A DNA stretch of 64,000 nt. It comes from Symbiodinium natans (lineage: Eukaryota > Sar > Dinophyceae > Suessiales > Symbiodiniaceae). The stretch is taken from assembly GCA_905221605.1 (NCBI GenBank), contig CAJNDS010002113.1, positions 27,501 to 91,500 on the forward strand, written 5' to 3'. Under the pieces are notes generated by a model. That model did no database searches and had not been told where the DNA came from. It worked only from the letters and a program-made list of their open reading frames with translations. A program made the translations under genes and the position numbers. Positions 54,835 through 64,000 of this stretch are shown here, piece after piece (the first letter of the stretch is position 1; each line of letters opens with the position of its first letter).

Positions 54835-55715
54835 GGCATGCTGCGGAAGGACCGCAGAAGGCGTGTGGAAGGTTGCTCCAAAGGCGCACCCATCGTCTGA
54901 TGATGTTCCGAATTCGCGAGACCTCCAAGAAGACGGCAGCCTCCCGCGGAAGAGGAGATCTCGCTTTTTTCAGAGCAGGCCCCAGTTACAGAGCAGGCGC
55001 AGGGTTGGAGGTTCAATGGTACTTCTTAACCAAGTATAGCCGTACTTATAGCTGTACCTGTAGCCATACTAGGGCACCTAAGGGGCTTATAAGTGGGTTA
55101 TAAGTAGAGTTATAATTGGTAAATATGTGCCATGAACCTCCAAGCACTTACTGGCTCTAGTTGGGTCCATGGGCCCATGCCGGTCTCAGGCCGCAACAGA
55201 TCTTGCCGCGACACAGCGGCGAGCAGCGTCTCGCCACACTTTGCAAGACTTGCGCCTTTCGGAAATATTTTGAGAACATGAGTGCATCATGCGCCCCCAG
55301 GACTTCGGAACCGGGTGTGGGACCCAAGGCAAAGGCGTTTTCTCGTGGCAAGGTCCGACAAACCTTGTGATCTCCTGGTCAGAGTGCGGAGCGACGCCAG
55401 GCACAGGGACATGGTGGTGTGAGCAGGCCTTGCTACTGTCCAGCTCTGCGCAAGAAATCTTTTCCGTCTGCAGACATTGTGGGCGTTCTGAGCTTTGGCC
55501 CATCGTGAAACAGACGCTCGGGCGTGTTCAGGACTCAAAAACCGCCTCAGAACTGGAGGGTGCCTGAAGCCAGGGAAGCTGGGGGGCCATGTCGGGGGCC
55601 ATGTTGGGGGCCATGCCAAGGGCCTCCCGTAGTTCAGGCAGCCACTTCTCGCAGCCCGAGAGGTCTGGGGCGGGGAGCACCGCTTTTCCTTCAAAAGGTT
55701 TTGGGCACACTGTGA
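54835..55715 (-). CDS. Unassigned minus-strand exon islands downstream of RMC1
   Basis: 54840-54980 (LKKARSPLPREAAVFLEVS, then WSNLPHAFCGPSAACPV), 55147-55195 (LRPETGMGPWTQLEP followed by the consensus donor GTAAGTGCTTGG) and 55540-55700 (LSGCEKWLPELREALGMAP). A family A element lies between the first two. They may be the 3' part of RMC1 or a separate gene; I do not recognise a family. Confidence 0.4.
55003..55146. mobile_element. Family A introner with consensus donor
   Basis: Ends GTTGGAGGTTCAATGGTACT and GCCATGAACCTCCAAGCA; core GGGGCTTATAAGTGGGTTAT. On the minus strand the upstream exon ends CCA/GTAAGTGCTTGGAGG, so the element boundary coincides with a canonical 5' splice site. Confidence 0.85.
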
Positions 55716-55979
55716 TGAACTGTGGTGGCGCCGCGAGCTACAGGAGGCAGCCATCGCTCCTCCATTGGCCTCGGCATTCGGGCTCGCGGGGAGCGCGGCT
55801 TCTTGCTTCCACAGGCGGATTTCCGCCAGCACCTGAGCTCTCAGAGGACAGCACAGATGAATTGAAGACATAATTGTAGTGGATAAAATCATGGCTATAC
55901 TTGCAACAGGACGACAGCGTCTCAGCTGCGGAGAAGCATCGAAACTGATGCGAATGCTGGTGCCGCCAAGGCACATGCT

Positions 55980-56991
55980 GCATCAGCTCGGGATCGCTGC
56001 GCTTGGCCTCCGCGTCATTCTCGAGACGCTCCAAGAGGGTGCTCACTTTGAAGGAGACGTCCTTCTGGCTGATGAGAAAGGGCCTTGGCTTGCTGATCTT
56101 GGTGCTGCCGGCTCGGAGGTTCCATGGCCCGTTATTTTGAGGGGGCTTCCCAAAATCGGGGTACCCTTCTGAGGGGTTCCTAGAATAAGGATTTGTAGTA
56201 TTTGGGGGGTATATTGAGGTGGTACTCCTCTTTTGGGAAAGCCCCCGTGTAGAAGAGCCGAGCTGCACGATGTCCAGGTACTGGCTGGAGAAGAGCAGCA
56301 TGTCAGCCACCACGGAATACTCGCGAACCCGCAACGCCATGTCCTTGCCATGTTTCGAGTTGGGAGTGAAGTACCGAGAGGCTTCAAGCCTAGGGCGTTT
56401 AGGGAAAAAAGGGAAACTGGTAGGGGGTCGGCTCAAAGAACTATTTAGAAGGTCTTTGGATTCTCGACCCAATGAACCTCCGAATTGGAAACCTGCTGAT
56501 TTTGGGTTCTGATGTCTACAGTAGAGGCTTTAGCTTCTTGCACCCTTGGATGGAGGCTTCCGGACTGTAGGGTTCGGCGTCAAGGCGCAGGAAAGCCAGC
56601 ACCGGTTGGCGGTTGCGGGTTTACGGGTCTGGGCACGACTACCCTAAGCCATAAGCCCCAAGCCCGAAGCCCTAAACCCTAAGCCCTAAGCCCTAACTAA
56701 ACCCTAAACCCTAAACCCTAAACCCTAAACCCTAAACCCTAAACCCTAAACCCGAAACCCTAAACCCTAAACCCTAAACCCGAAACCCTAAACCCTAAAC
56801 CCTAAACCCTAAACCCTAAACCCTAAACCCTAGAGAGGAGATGCTGGGGCCGGCGCCAAGCTCGCTTGCGTGGCCCAGGGCCTCTCCTTGTCGCTGTGCC
56901 GCGCCAGGTCCCGGAGCCGAAGCACGAGCTCCGGGGAATCGAGCAGCACCTTCTCTCTTGGAATGGAATGGGAATCTATATACTACTCAGA

Positions 56992-57041
<50 letters not shown>

Positions 57042-60000
57042 ATACTAATATACTACTAATAGTAGTAATAATAATAGGAATAGTAATAGTACTAGTACTA
57101 GTAATAGTAATAATAAAAATAATGGTAGTAATAATAATCATAATAATAGTAATAGTACTAGTAACAGCAATAATAATAGTACTAGTAACAGCAATAATAA
57201 TAGTAATAAAAATCATAATAGTAATAGTAATAGTAATAGCAATAATAATAGTAATAATAATAATAATAGTAGTAGCAACAGTAGTAGTAATAAAAAAAAA
57301 AAAAAATGGTAATAGTAATAGTAGTAGCAATCGTAGTAGTTATAATAATAATAATAATGGTAATAGTAATAGTAATATATATTAATATATAGTAATAAAT
57401 AATAGTTAATTAGTAATAGTAAAGAATAGTAATAATAATAATAGTAATAAGTAATAATAGTATAATAGTAATATAGTAATAATATAATAGTGAAACAGTA
57501 GCATAAAGTAGCAATAACAATGATAGTAATTAGTATAGTAGTATTATAATAGAATAATTAGTAATAGTAAATAATATTAATAGTAATATAATAGTAATAA
57601 TATAGTAATATAATAATAAAATAGTACTATATTCATAGTAGTAGTAACAGTTAATAGTATAGTAATAAGTTAGTAAGTAATAATAATAATATATAATACT
57701 ACTAATAATAATAATAGTACAGTAATAAGAATAATCGTATAGAAATAGAAATAAAATAGTAATAGAAATTAATAGTATATAGTAATAGTAATAGTAATTA
57801 ATATAATAATACTAATAATAATAATAATTGTAATAATAATAGTAATAGTAATAGCAATAGTAATAGTAATAGTAATAATAATAGTAATAGTAATAGTAAT
57901 AGTAATAGTAATAGTAATAGCAATAGTAATAGTAATAGTAATAGTAATAGTAATAGTAATAGTAATAGTAATAGTAATAGTAATAATAATCGCAATAATG
58001 ATAGTGAGAGTGATTGTACTTGTCTCATACTAGCAATAAGAAGGATCATAATCTAGTTCATAGTCATAATTTTCATTTTTATTATGATTGTGTTTCTGAT
58101 TTTTCTTATTCTTACAAACTACTACTATAACGATACAATCATGTACTGATGTAAGAATATCGATAATGGTATTTTACATAGCTGTATAATAGAGAGCTGA
58201 TGATGCCTTGAGTGGAGAAATTCTGCAAACTCAGGCCGTCACGTGGTAATGCAAGAGCTGCTGAAGCATGTGCTCCTGCCTCGGTTCACCCGACAGCAAG
58301 CACATGTTCACGCAAGACTGGAGTGCGTTGTGAGACTCCGCCATCGTCCACCCCCTAAACCCGAAACCCTAAAGCCCGAACCCTAAACCCTAAACCCCCA
58401 GCTGCCTGAAGTACACGCACAAGTCGAAGACGAAGCATTGGAGGATCTTGTGAGGAAGGATCTGGAGGCCAAGTAGGCTGCGCAGGTAGGAGATCACCAC
58501 GGACAGTATGTATGGGCTGCCCAGGGGCATGTCCTTGTGCTCACGGGCCTCGAAAGGAATATGCCAGTCGGCCAGGGAGAAGGTCTCCGAAGCAGGCGCA
58601 ACACTCTCCTTCTCCAGCTCGGTCGCCATGAAGTGTGGATAGAAGACCTGCGTGACCATGTCCTTCTCAGACAGCACCGACTGGTAGGTGATCTGAGCCT
58701 CCAGCTCCTGGAGGGAGATGCTCGCGCGCGCGCCGGAGCCGGAACACCGCTGGGACATGGACTCGATGACTTGCCGGTACGCCGTGTTGAGGACCTGGAA
58801 GCCTTGCACGAGCTCGGCGGATCGGGTTTTCGCAGCCAGGGCCTTCCGCAGCGTCTGAACCACGTGCTCTCTGCAGCCGGAACGCCGGAGCAGGAGCTTC
58901 AGCACGGAGCCCACGTCAAAGGGCGCCTGCGCAAGGAAGTCGCTCAGAATCGCTCCCATGTTGAGGCGAAGCTGGTGGACGGTGCCGGCGCGCGAGTCCA
59001 GCACAATGCCGCCACACAGGTAGTCCCAATCCAACCAGGAAGAGGCCTGCGAAGGGTCCTGAGCCATCTTAGGATCCAGGCCATGTTGGCTGACCAACCT
59101 GAGAACGGAGTCATTCTCCTTTTGCCGAATGTCGTAGACCATACTCACCATCCTCTGGCGTCTCTTTGATTCGCTTTCTTAAAAAACAGACATCGTGCAG
59201 AGATGAGAGCTGTTTCCGGGAGCAAGTACGGGTAGTCGGGAGAACACGTCACTTCCTTAAGAAACAAAAAAAATCTGCACGATGTCCTCTCTATGCAGTG
59301 CACGACCAAGAGATTGTCAACGACGGATAGCCGGAGCGGGCCGAGCGGGGCCTCTTGCTCGGAAATGTCAATGACGATATCATGTTCGGGAGTACCCTTT
59401 TCCAGATTCGTAACATTGCGCAGGGAGACTTTGCCATTTGATCCATCTGCATGGATGCAGTAGGTGCAATCGTATATGGTCATGAGGGCGACATCACCGG
59501 GCTCAATAGACTGGCCGCGACTCAGAACCAAGTCAAAGCGAGGAAGCTTGGAGTTCCTGCGCCGAAAGTCATACGGCTGCAAAGTCCGCGAGCCGGTGCA
59601 GACAAGGGTGGTCGCTGCAGATGGCTCCAACCAACAAACCCTCACAGGAGTTGGAAACGATCGAGTCGACCTTGCTGTTCTTTGGTCAAAGCTGAGCCGG
59701 AACACTTCAATGCCCTGGCTCGTGACCAAAGCCAGATCGCTCGAATCTTGCCTCAGCTTCACACATGGGCCGAAGAGAGCTAGACGGTCAGTGCCTGGCC
59801 GAGACACTCGCCGGGCAACCAGAAGAATGCCAAGATCTCAAAGTCCGACTGCGCAGCGTGAACAAGTCTCATCACATGCCCGGCTACCCCTAAACCCTAA
59901 ACCCTAAACCCCAAACCCTAAACCCTAAACGTCTCTAAGGCGAGAAGGCATCCGAGCCCTGTCTACAGTTGTGGCCTTCCAGACTTTGTTCTAGCTTCCA

Positions 60001-61114
60001 CTACCTACGTAGGCAGATAAAGGTGGGTCGTACTCCAAACTAGGGTCCCTGTGAAAGTCCGGTTTAGAAGGTACTATCTATGGGACCCCAAAACAGGAAC
60101 CCAATTTAAAGAGTCATTGAAAATGGGATCCCTGTCTGGGGGGGTCCTTTTAGTATCGAAGCTACTATCTGCGGGACCCAAACAGGGAATTCTCATGCCA
60201 AGAACTGCACAGGTTGCCTTGCTGCTCCATTTGCTTGATGGCCAGATCGGCTGCTGATTGGGCCTTGCAGAGATTCGGAGGTGCGGCCGCACGCAGGAAA
60301 CGTGATCACAAGATTGTATCGTAGTATCAGAATATCAAGAATGTCATAAGGTCATGAGATCATAATATCATGATACCATACTGAGCCATACTGTCATAAG
60401 ATCATAATATAATAATAGCATACTGTCATACAATCATAAAATCATAATATCATTTATTGTAAATATGAACTGATATATTAACATATGGAACCATAACCAT
60501 TTCTATACATATATTATTACTACATGTACTAATACAATGATGTAGCAGTATAGCTATAGATGACTGTCATGAAATACGTATATAATGAAATAATATTATT
60601 GCAATATAATCGATACGAATACAATATTATGTTGAAACATATTATATTATGTTCACAACATATAATATAATACAAAATAATTCAGTACAATACCAATAAA
60701 AGATTTTGGGGCCACTGGGGCGCCGGCTGCATCGTTCGCAAGCATCCCAAGCGCTTCTCGCACAGGAAGGCAAAGCAAAGCCCGTCGGGAGAGAACCGTA
60801 CAGATCGCACGTCATAGTCCAAAGCCACATTCAGCCCATCCGGAGGGGACGCTGAACTGTTACTGTCGATCACATCTGCTGTGGTAAAGCCACCTGGCTT
60901 GATGTGCACGATCCTTGGATTGAACCCCAACCCCCCTGCTCCAAAAAGCTCAGTCCAAATCGCGACGAGGCTTGCTGCAATAGACATCCTAACCGAAGAG
61001 TGGAAACTGAGCTCCGTGCCTGCGGTGTACTTCATCGAAAGTGATGAGTTCGTTGGCTTCTGGCTGCCAGCGATAGACAGGATCGGACAGCTGCAGGGGT
61101 CTTTCTTGGCCCAT
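55980..61114 (-). CDS. RMC1: RMC1 / C18orf8 homologue (Mic1 domain; regulator of MON1-CCZ1)
   Basis: Exons on the minus strand collectively follow human RMC1, the subunit that supports the Mon1-Ccz1 exchange factor for Rab7 on late endosomes. Start ATG at 61114 (MGQERPLQLSDPVYRWQPEA, ending ITFDE); a roughly 56-nt intron; 60693-60974 (ALDYDVRSVRFSPDGLCFA); about 59806-59850 (SDFEILAFFWLPGE); about 59165-59748 (LALVTSQGIEVFRL, TLQPYDFRRRNSKLPRFDL, DVALMTIYD, SVVDNLLVVHC); 58393-59135 (GGIVLDSRAGTVHQLRLN, LSVVISYLRSLLGLQILPHK); about 58215-58330 (EHMLQQLLHYHV); 56265-56395 (YFTPNSKHGKDMALRVREYS, ADMLLFSSQYLDIVQL); 55980-56125 (SFKVSTLLERLENDAEAK). Introns contain CCCTAAA arrays, a 1-kb TAG/TAA microsatellite and a family B element. 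The region equivalent to human residues just before ILGFCW is not found; a short exon is probably missing from this model. Confidence 0.85.
56127..56246 (-). mobile_element. Family B introner between two RMC1 exons
   Basis: In reverse complement GGGGGCTTTCCCAAAAGAGG through AATCCTTATTCTAGGAACCC to GGGGAAGCCCCC-like ends. It lies exactly between the RMC1 exons at 56265-56395 and 55980-56125, directly supporting an intronic role. Confidence 0.8.
56698..56832 (-). repeat. CCCTAAA array, about 19 units
   Basis: Mostly perfect, with three CCCGAAA units. RMC1 intron. A neighbouring island at 56840-56960 (minus: SPELVLRLRDLARHSDKERP) may be a further exon. Confidence 0.95.
56995..58030. repeat. 1-kb TAG/TAA trinucleotide microsatellite
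   Basis: (AGT)n at 56995-57040, then AATAGT, AATAAT and ACTAGTA units through 57800, and AATAGTAATAGT at 57835-57985. Artefact ORFs of poly-Leu or Ser/Asn run through it. It lies in an RMC1 intron between the exons at 58215-58330 and 56265-56395. Confidence 0.95.
60300..60690. other. AT-rich intron sequence of RMC1
   Basis: ATCATAATATCATGA-type degenerate repeats and AATATTATAT runs; no coding potential. Contiguous with the exon ending near 60693. Confidence 0.7.
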
Positions 61115-61300
61115 AACACAGGCATTCAGAAAGACCAAGCACCTGGATATTTTTATGTTTGTAAGATGATCACATGCTACCCACGTGGCATGAGACTGCA
61201 ACGTGTTTTTGAAGACTTAAAGATGTGTACGAAATCGTAGGTCCAGCTACTGGAAGCTGAAAGGAACTCACAAGTGAGCCAAGCCAGCAGCATCCAACAT

Positions 61301-62353
61301 GGGTTTAGGGTTTAGGGTTTAGGGTTTAGGGTTTAGGGTTTAGGGTTTAGGGTTTAGGGTTTGGGGTTTAGGATTAAGGGTTTAGAGTTTAGGGTTTAGG
61401 GTTTAGGGTTTAGGGTTTAGGGTTTAGGGTTTAGGGTTTAGGGTTTAGGGTTTAGGGTTTAGGGTTTAGGGTTTAGGGTTTAGGGTTTAGGGTGTCGGGC
61501 TTCGGGCTTAGGGTTTGGGGCTTCGGGTTGAGGGCGAAAAATGATGGGCTGGTAGCCACATGGAAGATTACTCCACTAACCCTAAGCCCTATAAGCCCTA
61601 AACCCTAAACCCCAAAAAAACCATTGTTTCGACCCCCACCCGCTCCCTCCCCCCCACGTGTCAGAGCCACTGCTTCGCGCACCTTCTTTCCTGACGTGCC
61701 ACGCTTCTCCAACCAGTGACCCATCGCCTCAGGCCTGGCACAAGGCGTCGGGTTTGGGGTTTAGGGTTTAGGATTTAGGGTTTAGAGTTTAGGGTTTAGG
61801 GTTCAGGGCTCAGGGATCTTAGTTTAGGGCTCGGACAAGCCGAAAGCCGCGCGAAACGTGGCTGTGCGACGGGTGGCTGTGAGGAACAATCCCAAGGCCT
61901 TGGCACCTGGAAAAGGGTCCAGGGTAAGGTTTGGGGGTTTCGGGCTTGGGGGTTTTAGGGTTTTTGTTCGGGTTTAGGGTTTAGGGTTTAAGGTTTAGGG
62001 TTTAGGGTTTAGGGTTTAGGGCTTCGGGTTTAGGGTTTAGGGTCTAGGGTCTAGGGTCTAGGGTCCAGGGTTGAGGGTCCAGGGTTTAGGGTTTAGGGTT
62101 TAGGGTTTAGGGTTAGAAGGGCTTCGGGCGGGTTTTCGGATGGACGGCAAGACCCAGACACTGGCCTCGACGGCGGAGTCCACCCTTTGCACCGCGGAGC
62201 CTCGAAATCGTCAGCTCGGAGAGTACCAATAGTAGGGCTTAACAGGGTTTAGGGTTTAGGGTTTAAGGTTTAGGGTTTAGGGTTTGGGGTTTAGGGTTTA
62301 GGGTTTAGGGTTTAGGGTTTAGGTTTCGGGTTTAGGGTTTAGGGTTTAGGGTT
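61301..62353 (+). repeat. TTTAGGG arrays upstream of RMC1
   Basis: 61301-61494 (about 27 units with GGATTAAGG variant), 61750-61815, 61970-62115 (with GTCTAGG and GTTGAGG variants) and 62240-62353. The islands between show no exon I can support. Confidence 0.95.
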
Positions 62354-62452
62354 GGGACGTTCCCCCTTATACTAATAGTTGTGAATAGGGATTAAGTACT
62401 TTCTATCATGATCCCGATTGAGGACTGTTAGTCTAAGAGGACATCCCGAGTA
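62351..62452. mobile_element. Family C MITE, second copy
   Basis: Left GTTGGGACGTTCCCCCTTAT, right TCTAAGAGGACATCCCGAG. About 100 bp with AT-rich core (GTGAATAGGGATTAAG), matching 7274-7380. Confidence 0.7.
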
Positions 62453-62454
62453 GC

Positions 62455-62950
62455 AGTAGTAGCCATCGTAAGAATACTAATCATAGCAATAAGAGCAACA
62501 ATGGTAATCATAGTAAAGCAGTCATCGTAGAAATAGCAGTAAGAGTAAGCATCGTAATCGAAACCGTAAAGATGGAAGTTATAATATTTACATGAATCAA
62601 CGTAACGCAGAATCAGAGTATCAATAGTACTAGCTGTACTAGCGACATTGGAAGCATTTGAAAGAGTAGTGGCAGTAGCATGAAGAAGCACAGTAATAGC
62701 TATAACAGTAACAACAATAATAATCGTAAAAACAAGTTACTACTAGCAATGATACTGATAGTAGCAATAATCGTCGTCATCGTAGTCATGGTAATAACAG
62801 CAACAATAGCAAGTAGACCAAGAACAATACCAGAATAATCAAGTAATCATAATAACAATGATGGCAAGAAAAGCAAAAGACGAAAAAGATGGAACAATAG
62901 TGGCAATACTAACAAGGAAGACGAGTAGCAAAAGCGGATATATGTCATGA
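62455..62950. repeat. Degenerate CATAGTAATAGCA trinucleotide-type repeat
   Basis: About 500 nt of AGTA, ATCGTA and ACAATAA-type units with no clear period; artefact ORFs only. Confidence 0.8.
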
Positions 62951-63279
62951 TAGTAGTAATAGCAATGGGCGCAACCGTAGCCCGGAGATTGCAACTCGCA
63001 GTGCCTCCAGACACCGAGCGCTTGTCGAACGCGACTTTGGTGGCGCGCGTCCACCCACCGAATGACGGCCTCGCAGGTCACCCCCTCCCACGTAAAGTCT
63101 AAGCCGTAACCCTCAACCCGAAGGTCCTAAAGCCTACACCCTAAACTGTAAAAGCAAAAGGCGCGAGCCGAAATCCTAAACCCGGAGCCATAAAAGCAAA
63201 AGGCGCGAGCCGAAAGCCCAACCCCTAAACCATAAAAAGCAAAAGGGCCCAGAGATGGTGAGGCACGCGAAGCCGAAAC

Positions 63280-63590
63280 CCTAAACCCTAAACCCTAAAC
63301 CCAAAACCCTAAACCCTAAACCCCCTCAACCCTAAACCCTAAACCCTAAACCCGACCGAAACCCTCACCCTAAACCCTAAACCCTAAACCCCCCCCCCCC
63401 CAGCACCCGAAGCCGCCTGCGTGATGCGGTGGGTCCGCGCTGAACTCCACCGCCAGTGGCCCACGAGCGCTCCGAAGCTTCTCCTGGTCAGCGCCTGCTT
63501 TAGGGTTTCTAGGGTTTAGAGTTTAGGGTTTAGGGTTTAGGGTGTAGGGTTTAGGGTTTAGGGTTTAGGGGTAGGGGTTGGGGGCTAGGG
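63280..63590. repeat. CCCTAAA array, poly-C, then TTTAGGG array
   Basis: CCCTAAA at 63280-63390 ending in a poly-C tract (63388-63401), a 100-nt unique island, then TTTAGGG at 63503-63590 (convergent arrangement). Confidence 0.9.
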
Positions 63591-63717
63591 TTGAGGTCAG
63601 TTCAAGTCTGCGACACCAGCTGACCGTTAGATTGGCAGGGCAGCAAGAAAAGCGCATCTCAGGCGCGTCCCTTTTTTTCTCCGCTTCTCCAGCTCAACCA
63701 GTAAAAACTGAGACTTA

Positions 63718-63838
63718 AACGATCATCAGTTCTTTCTCCCTGTAGTCCGGGTTCCTGCCCTTGTAGGCATCAAAGAGCTCCTTCAGCTTCTCACAGTAGA
63801 TCCCGTGCCACTTCTGGATGTCTTCCTGGGGCGCACCA
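63718..63838 (-). CDS. DGAT2/MOGAT-family acyltransferase, C-terminal exon
   Basis: Minus-strand exon preceded by a CCCCCCCCCAG acceptor: GAPQEDIQKWHGIYCEKLKE then LFDAYKGRNPDYREKELMIV and a TAA-type stop (63718). This matches the C-terminus of diacylglycerol O-acyltransferase 2 and monoacylglycerol acyltransferases (P...I...H..Y...L..LF..yK...gy....L.i). The family makes triacylglycerol at the ER. Only the last exon is in the window; the rest lies beyond the right edge. The upstream intron begins in a family B element. Confidence 0.8.
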
Positions 63839-63841
63839 GCT

Positions 63842-63889
63842 GGGGGGGGGTTCCGAAAATGGGAGGTACCCTTTTTGGGGGTCCCTTTT
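63842..63889 (+). mobile_element. Family B element end in the DGAT2-like gene
   Basis: GGGGGGGGTTCCGAAAATGG then GAGGTACCCTTTTTGGGGGT match the family B left half; the right half is replaced by the CAGACACT repeat. Confidence 0.65.
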
Positions 63890-63901
63890 ACAAAATGAAA
63901 A

Positions 63902-64000
63902 GCAGACACTCAGACACTCAGACACTCAGACTCTCAGACAGTCAGACAGTCAGACGATCAGACAATCAGACAATCAGACAATCAGACAGGCAGACCGTCA
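63902..64000 (+). repeat. CAGACACT/CAGACAAT tandem repeat
   Basis: Nine- and ten-base units TCAGACACT, TCAGACAGT and TCAGACAAT run to the window edge. Confidence 0.95.

Noticed and set aside
57798-58049. Poly-leucine ORF
   Set aside because: Artefact of AATAGT repeats in an RMC1 intron.
58390-59151. Gamma-secretase activating protein (GSAP) homologue
   Set aside because: The LVLD..SG..y segment is similar, but the order of motifs across all exons (TSQGIE, LQPYDFR, SKLPRF, SVVDNLLVVH, ISYLRSL) matches RMC1 much better.
58537-59169. 210-aa plus-strand ORF
   Set aside because: Antisense shadow of the large RMC1 exon, which has clear homology on the minus strand.

Overview
The window is nuclear DNA of a protist, most likely a dinoflagellate (inference). 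It is saturated with interstitial arrays of the heptamer TTTAGGG/CCCTAAA, the telomere unit type of plants, dinoflagellates and other alveolates. Between the arrays lie short GC-balanced islands of about 50-600 nt that read as exons of multi-exon genes. Nearly all convincing exons are on the minus strand, as expected for the long one-way gene clusters of dinoflagellates. Splice donors are partly canonical (GTGAGT, GTAAGT, GTACTT) and partly hard to fit to GT-AG. I found no prokaryotic gene, tRNA, rRNA or CRISPR array, and no copy of the dinoflagellate spliced-leader sequence. Gene identities below come from reading translated exons against families I know; none was checked by a search.

Layout by decreasing coordinate, which is the direction of transcription: last exon of a DGAT2/MOGAT-type acyltransferase (63.7-63.84 kb); an RMC1/C18orf8 gene with Mic1 domain (61.1 to about 55.9 kb), the best-supported gene; an unknown gene (54.8-55.7 kb); an unknown multi-exon gene (52.9-50.0 kb); a repeat-rich stretch (39-49 kb) with an AT-rich, virus-like segment bounded by terminal inverted repeats (39.10-41.50 kb) and several satellites; a TauD/TfdA-type Fe(II)/2-oxoglutarate dioxygenase gene (about 36.3-27.2 kb); a coiled-coil gene (25.0-22.5 kb); an unknown gene (21.4-20.27 kb); a peroxisomal solute carrier of the SLC25A17/PMP34 type (19.85-15.85 kb); a CTP:phosphoethanolamine cytidylyltransferase-like gene (about 14.6-12.95 kb); and an RRM-like plus Glu/Lys/Arg-rich coiled-coil gene (about 10.2-0.06 kb) that recalls AKAP17A. 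One ORF at 5.78-6.03 kb reads better on the plus strand.

The introns hold three kinds of sequence: (1) TTTAGGG arrays and locally homogenised variants (TTTGGGG, TTTTAGGG, GGGCTTTA, CGGGTTTAG); (2) short elements of about 70-180 bp with terminal inverted repeats, in at least five families, many lying exactly between two exons of the same gene and therefore probable introners (intron-creating transposable elements); (3) microsatellites (TAG/TAA, AAT, ATAC, CGA). The carrier gene alone contains four family-A copies and one family-B copy between its exons.

The most unusual items are the TIR-bounded AT-rich segment with an S74-chaperone-like fragment and a zinc-finger ORF, the interplay of telomeric repeats with introns, a family-A introner split by a 2.66-kb C-rich insertion inside the dioxygenase gene, and a roughly 1-kb element present in inverted orientation at 8.3-9.2 and 52.9-54.05 kb.
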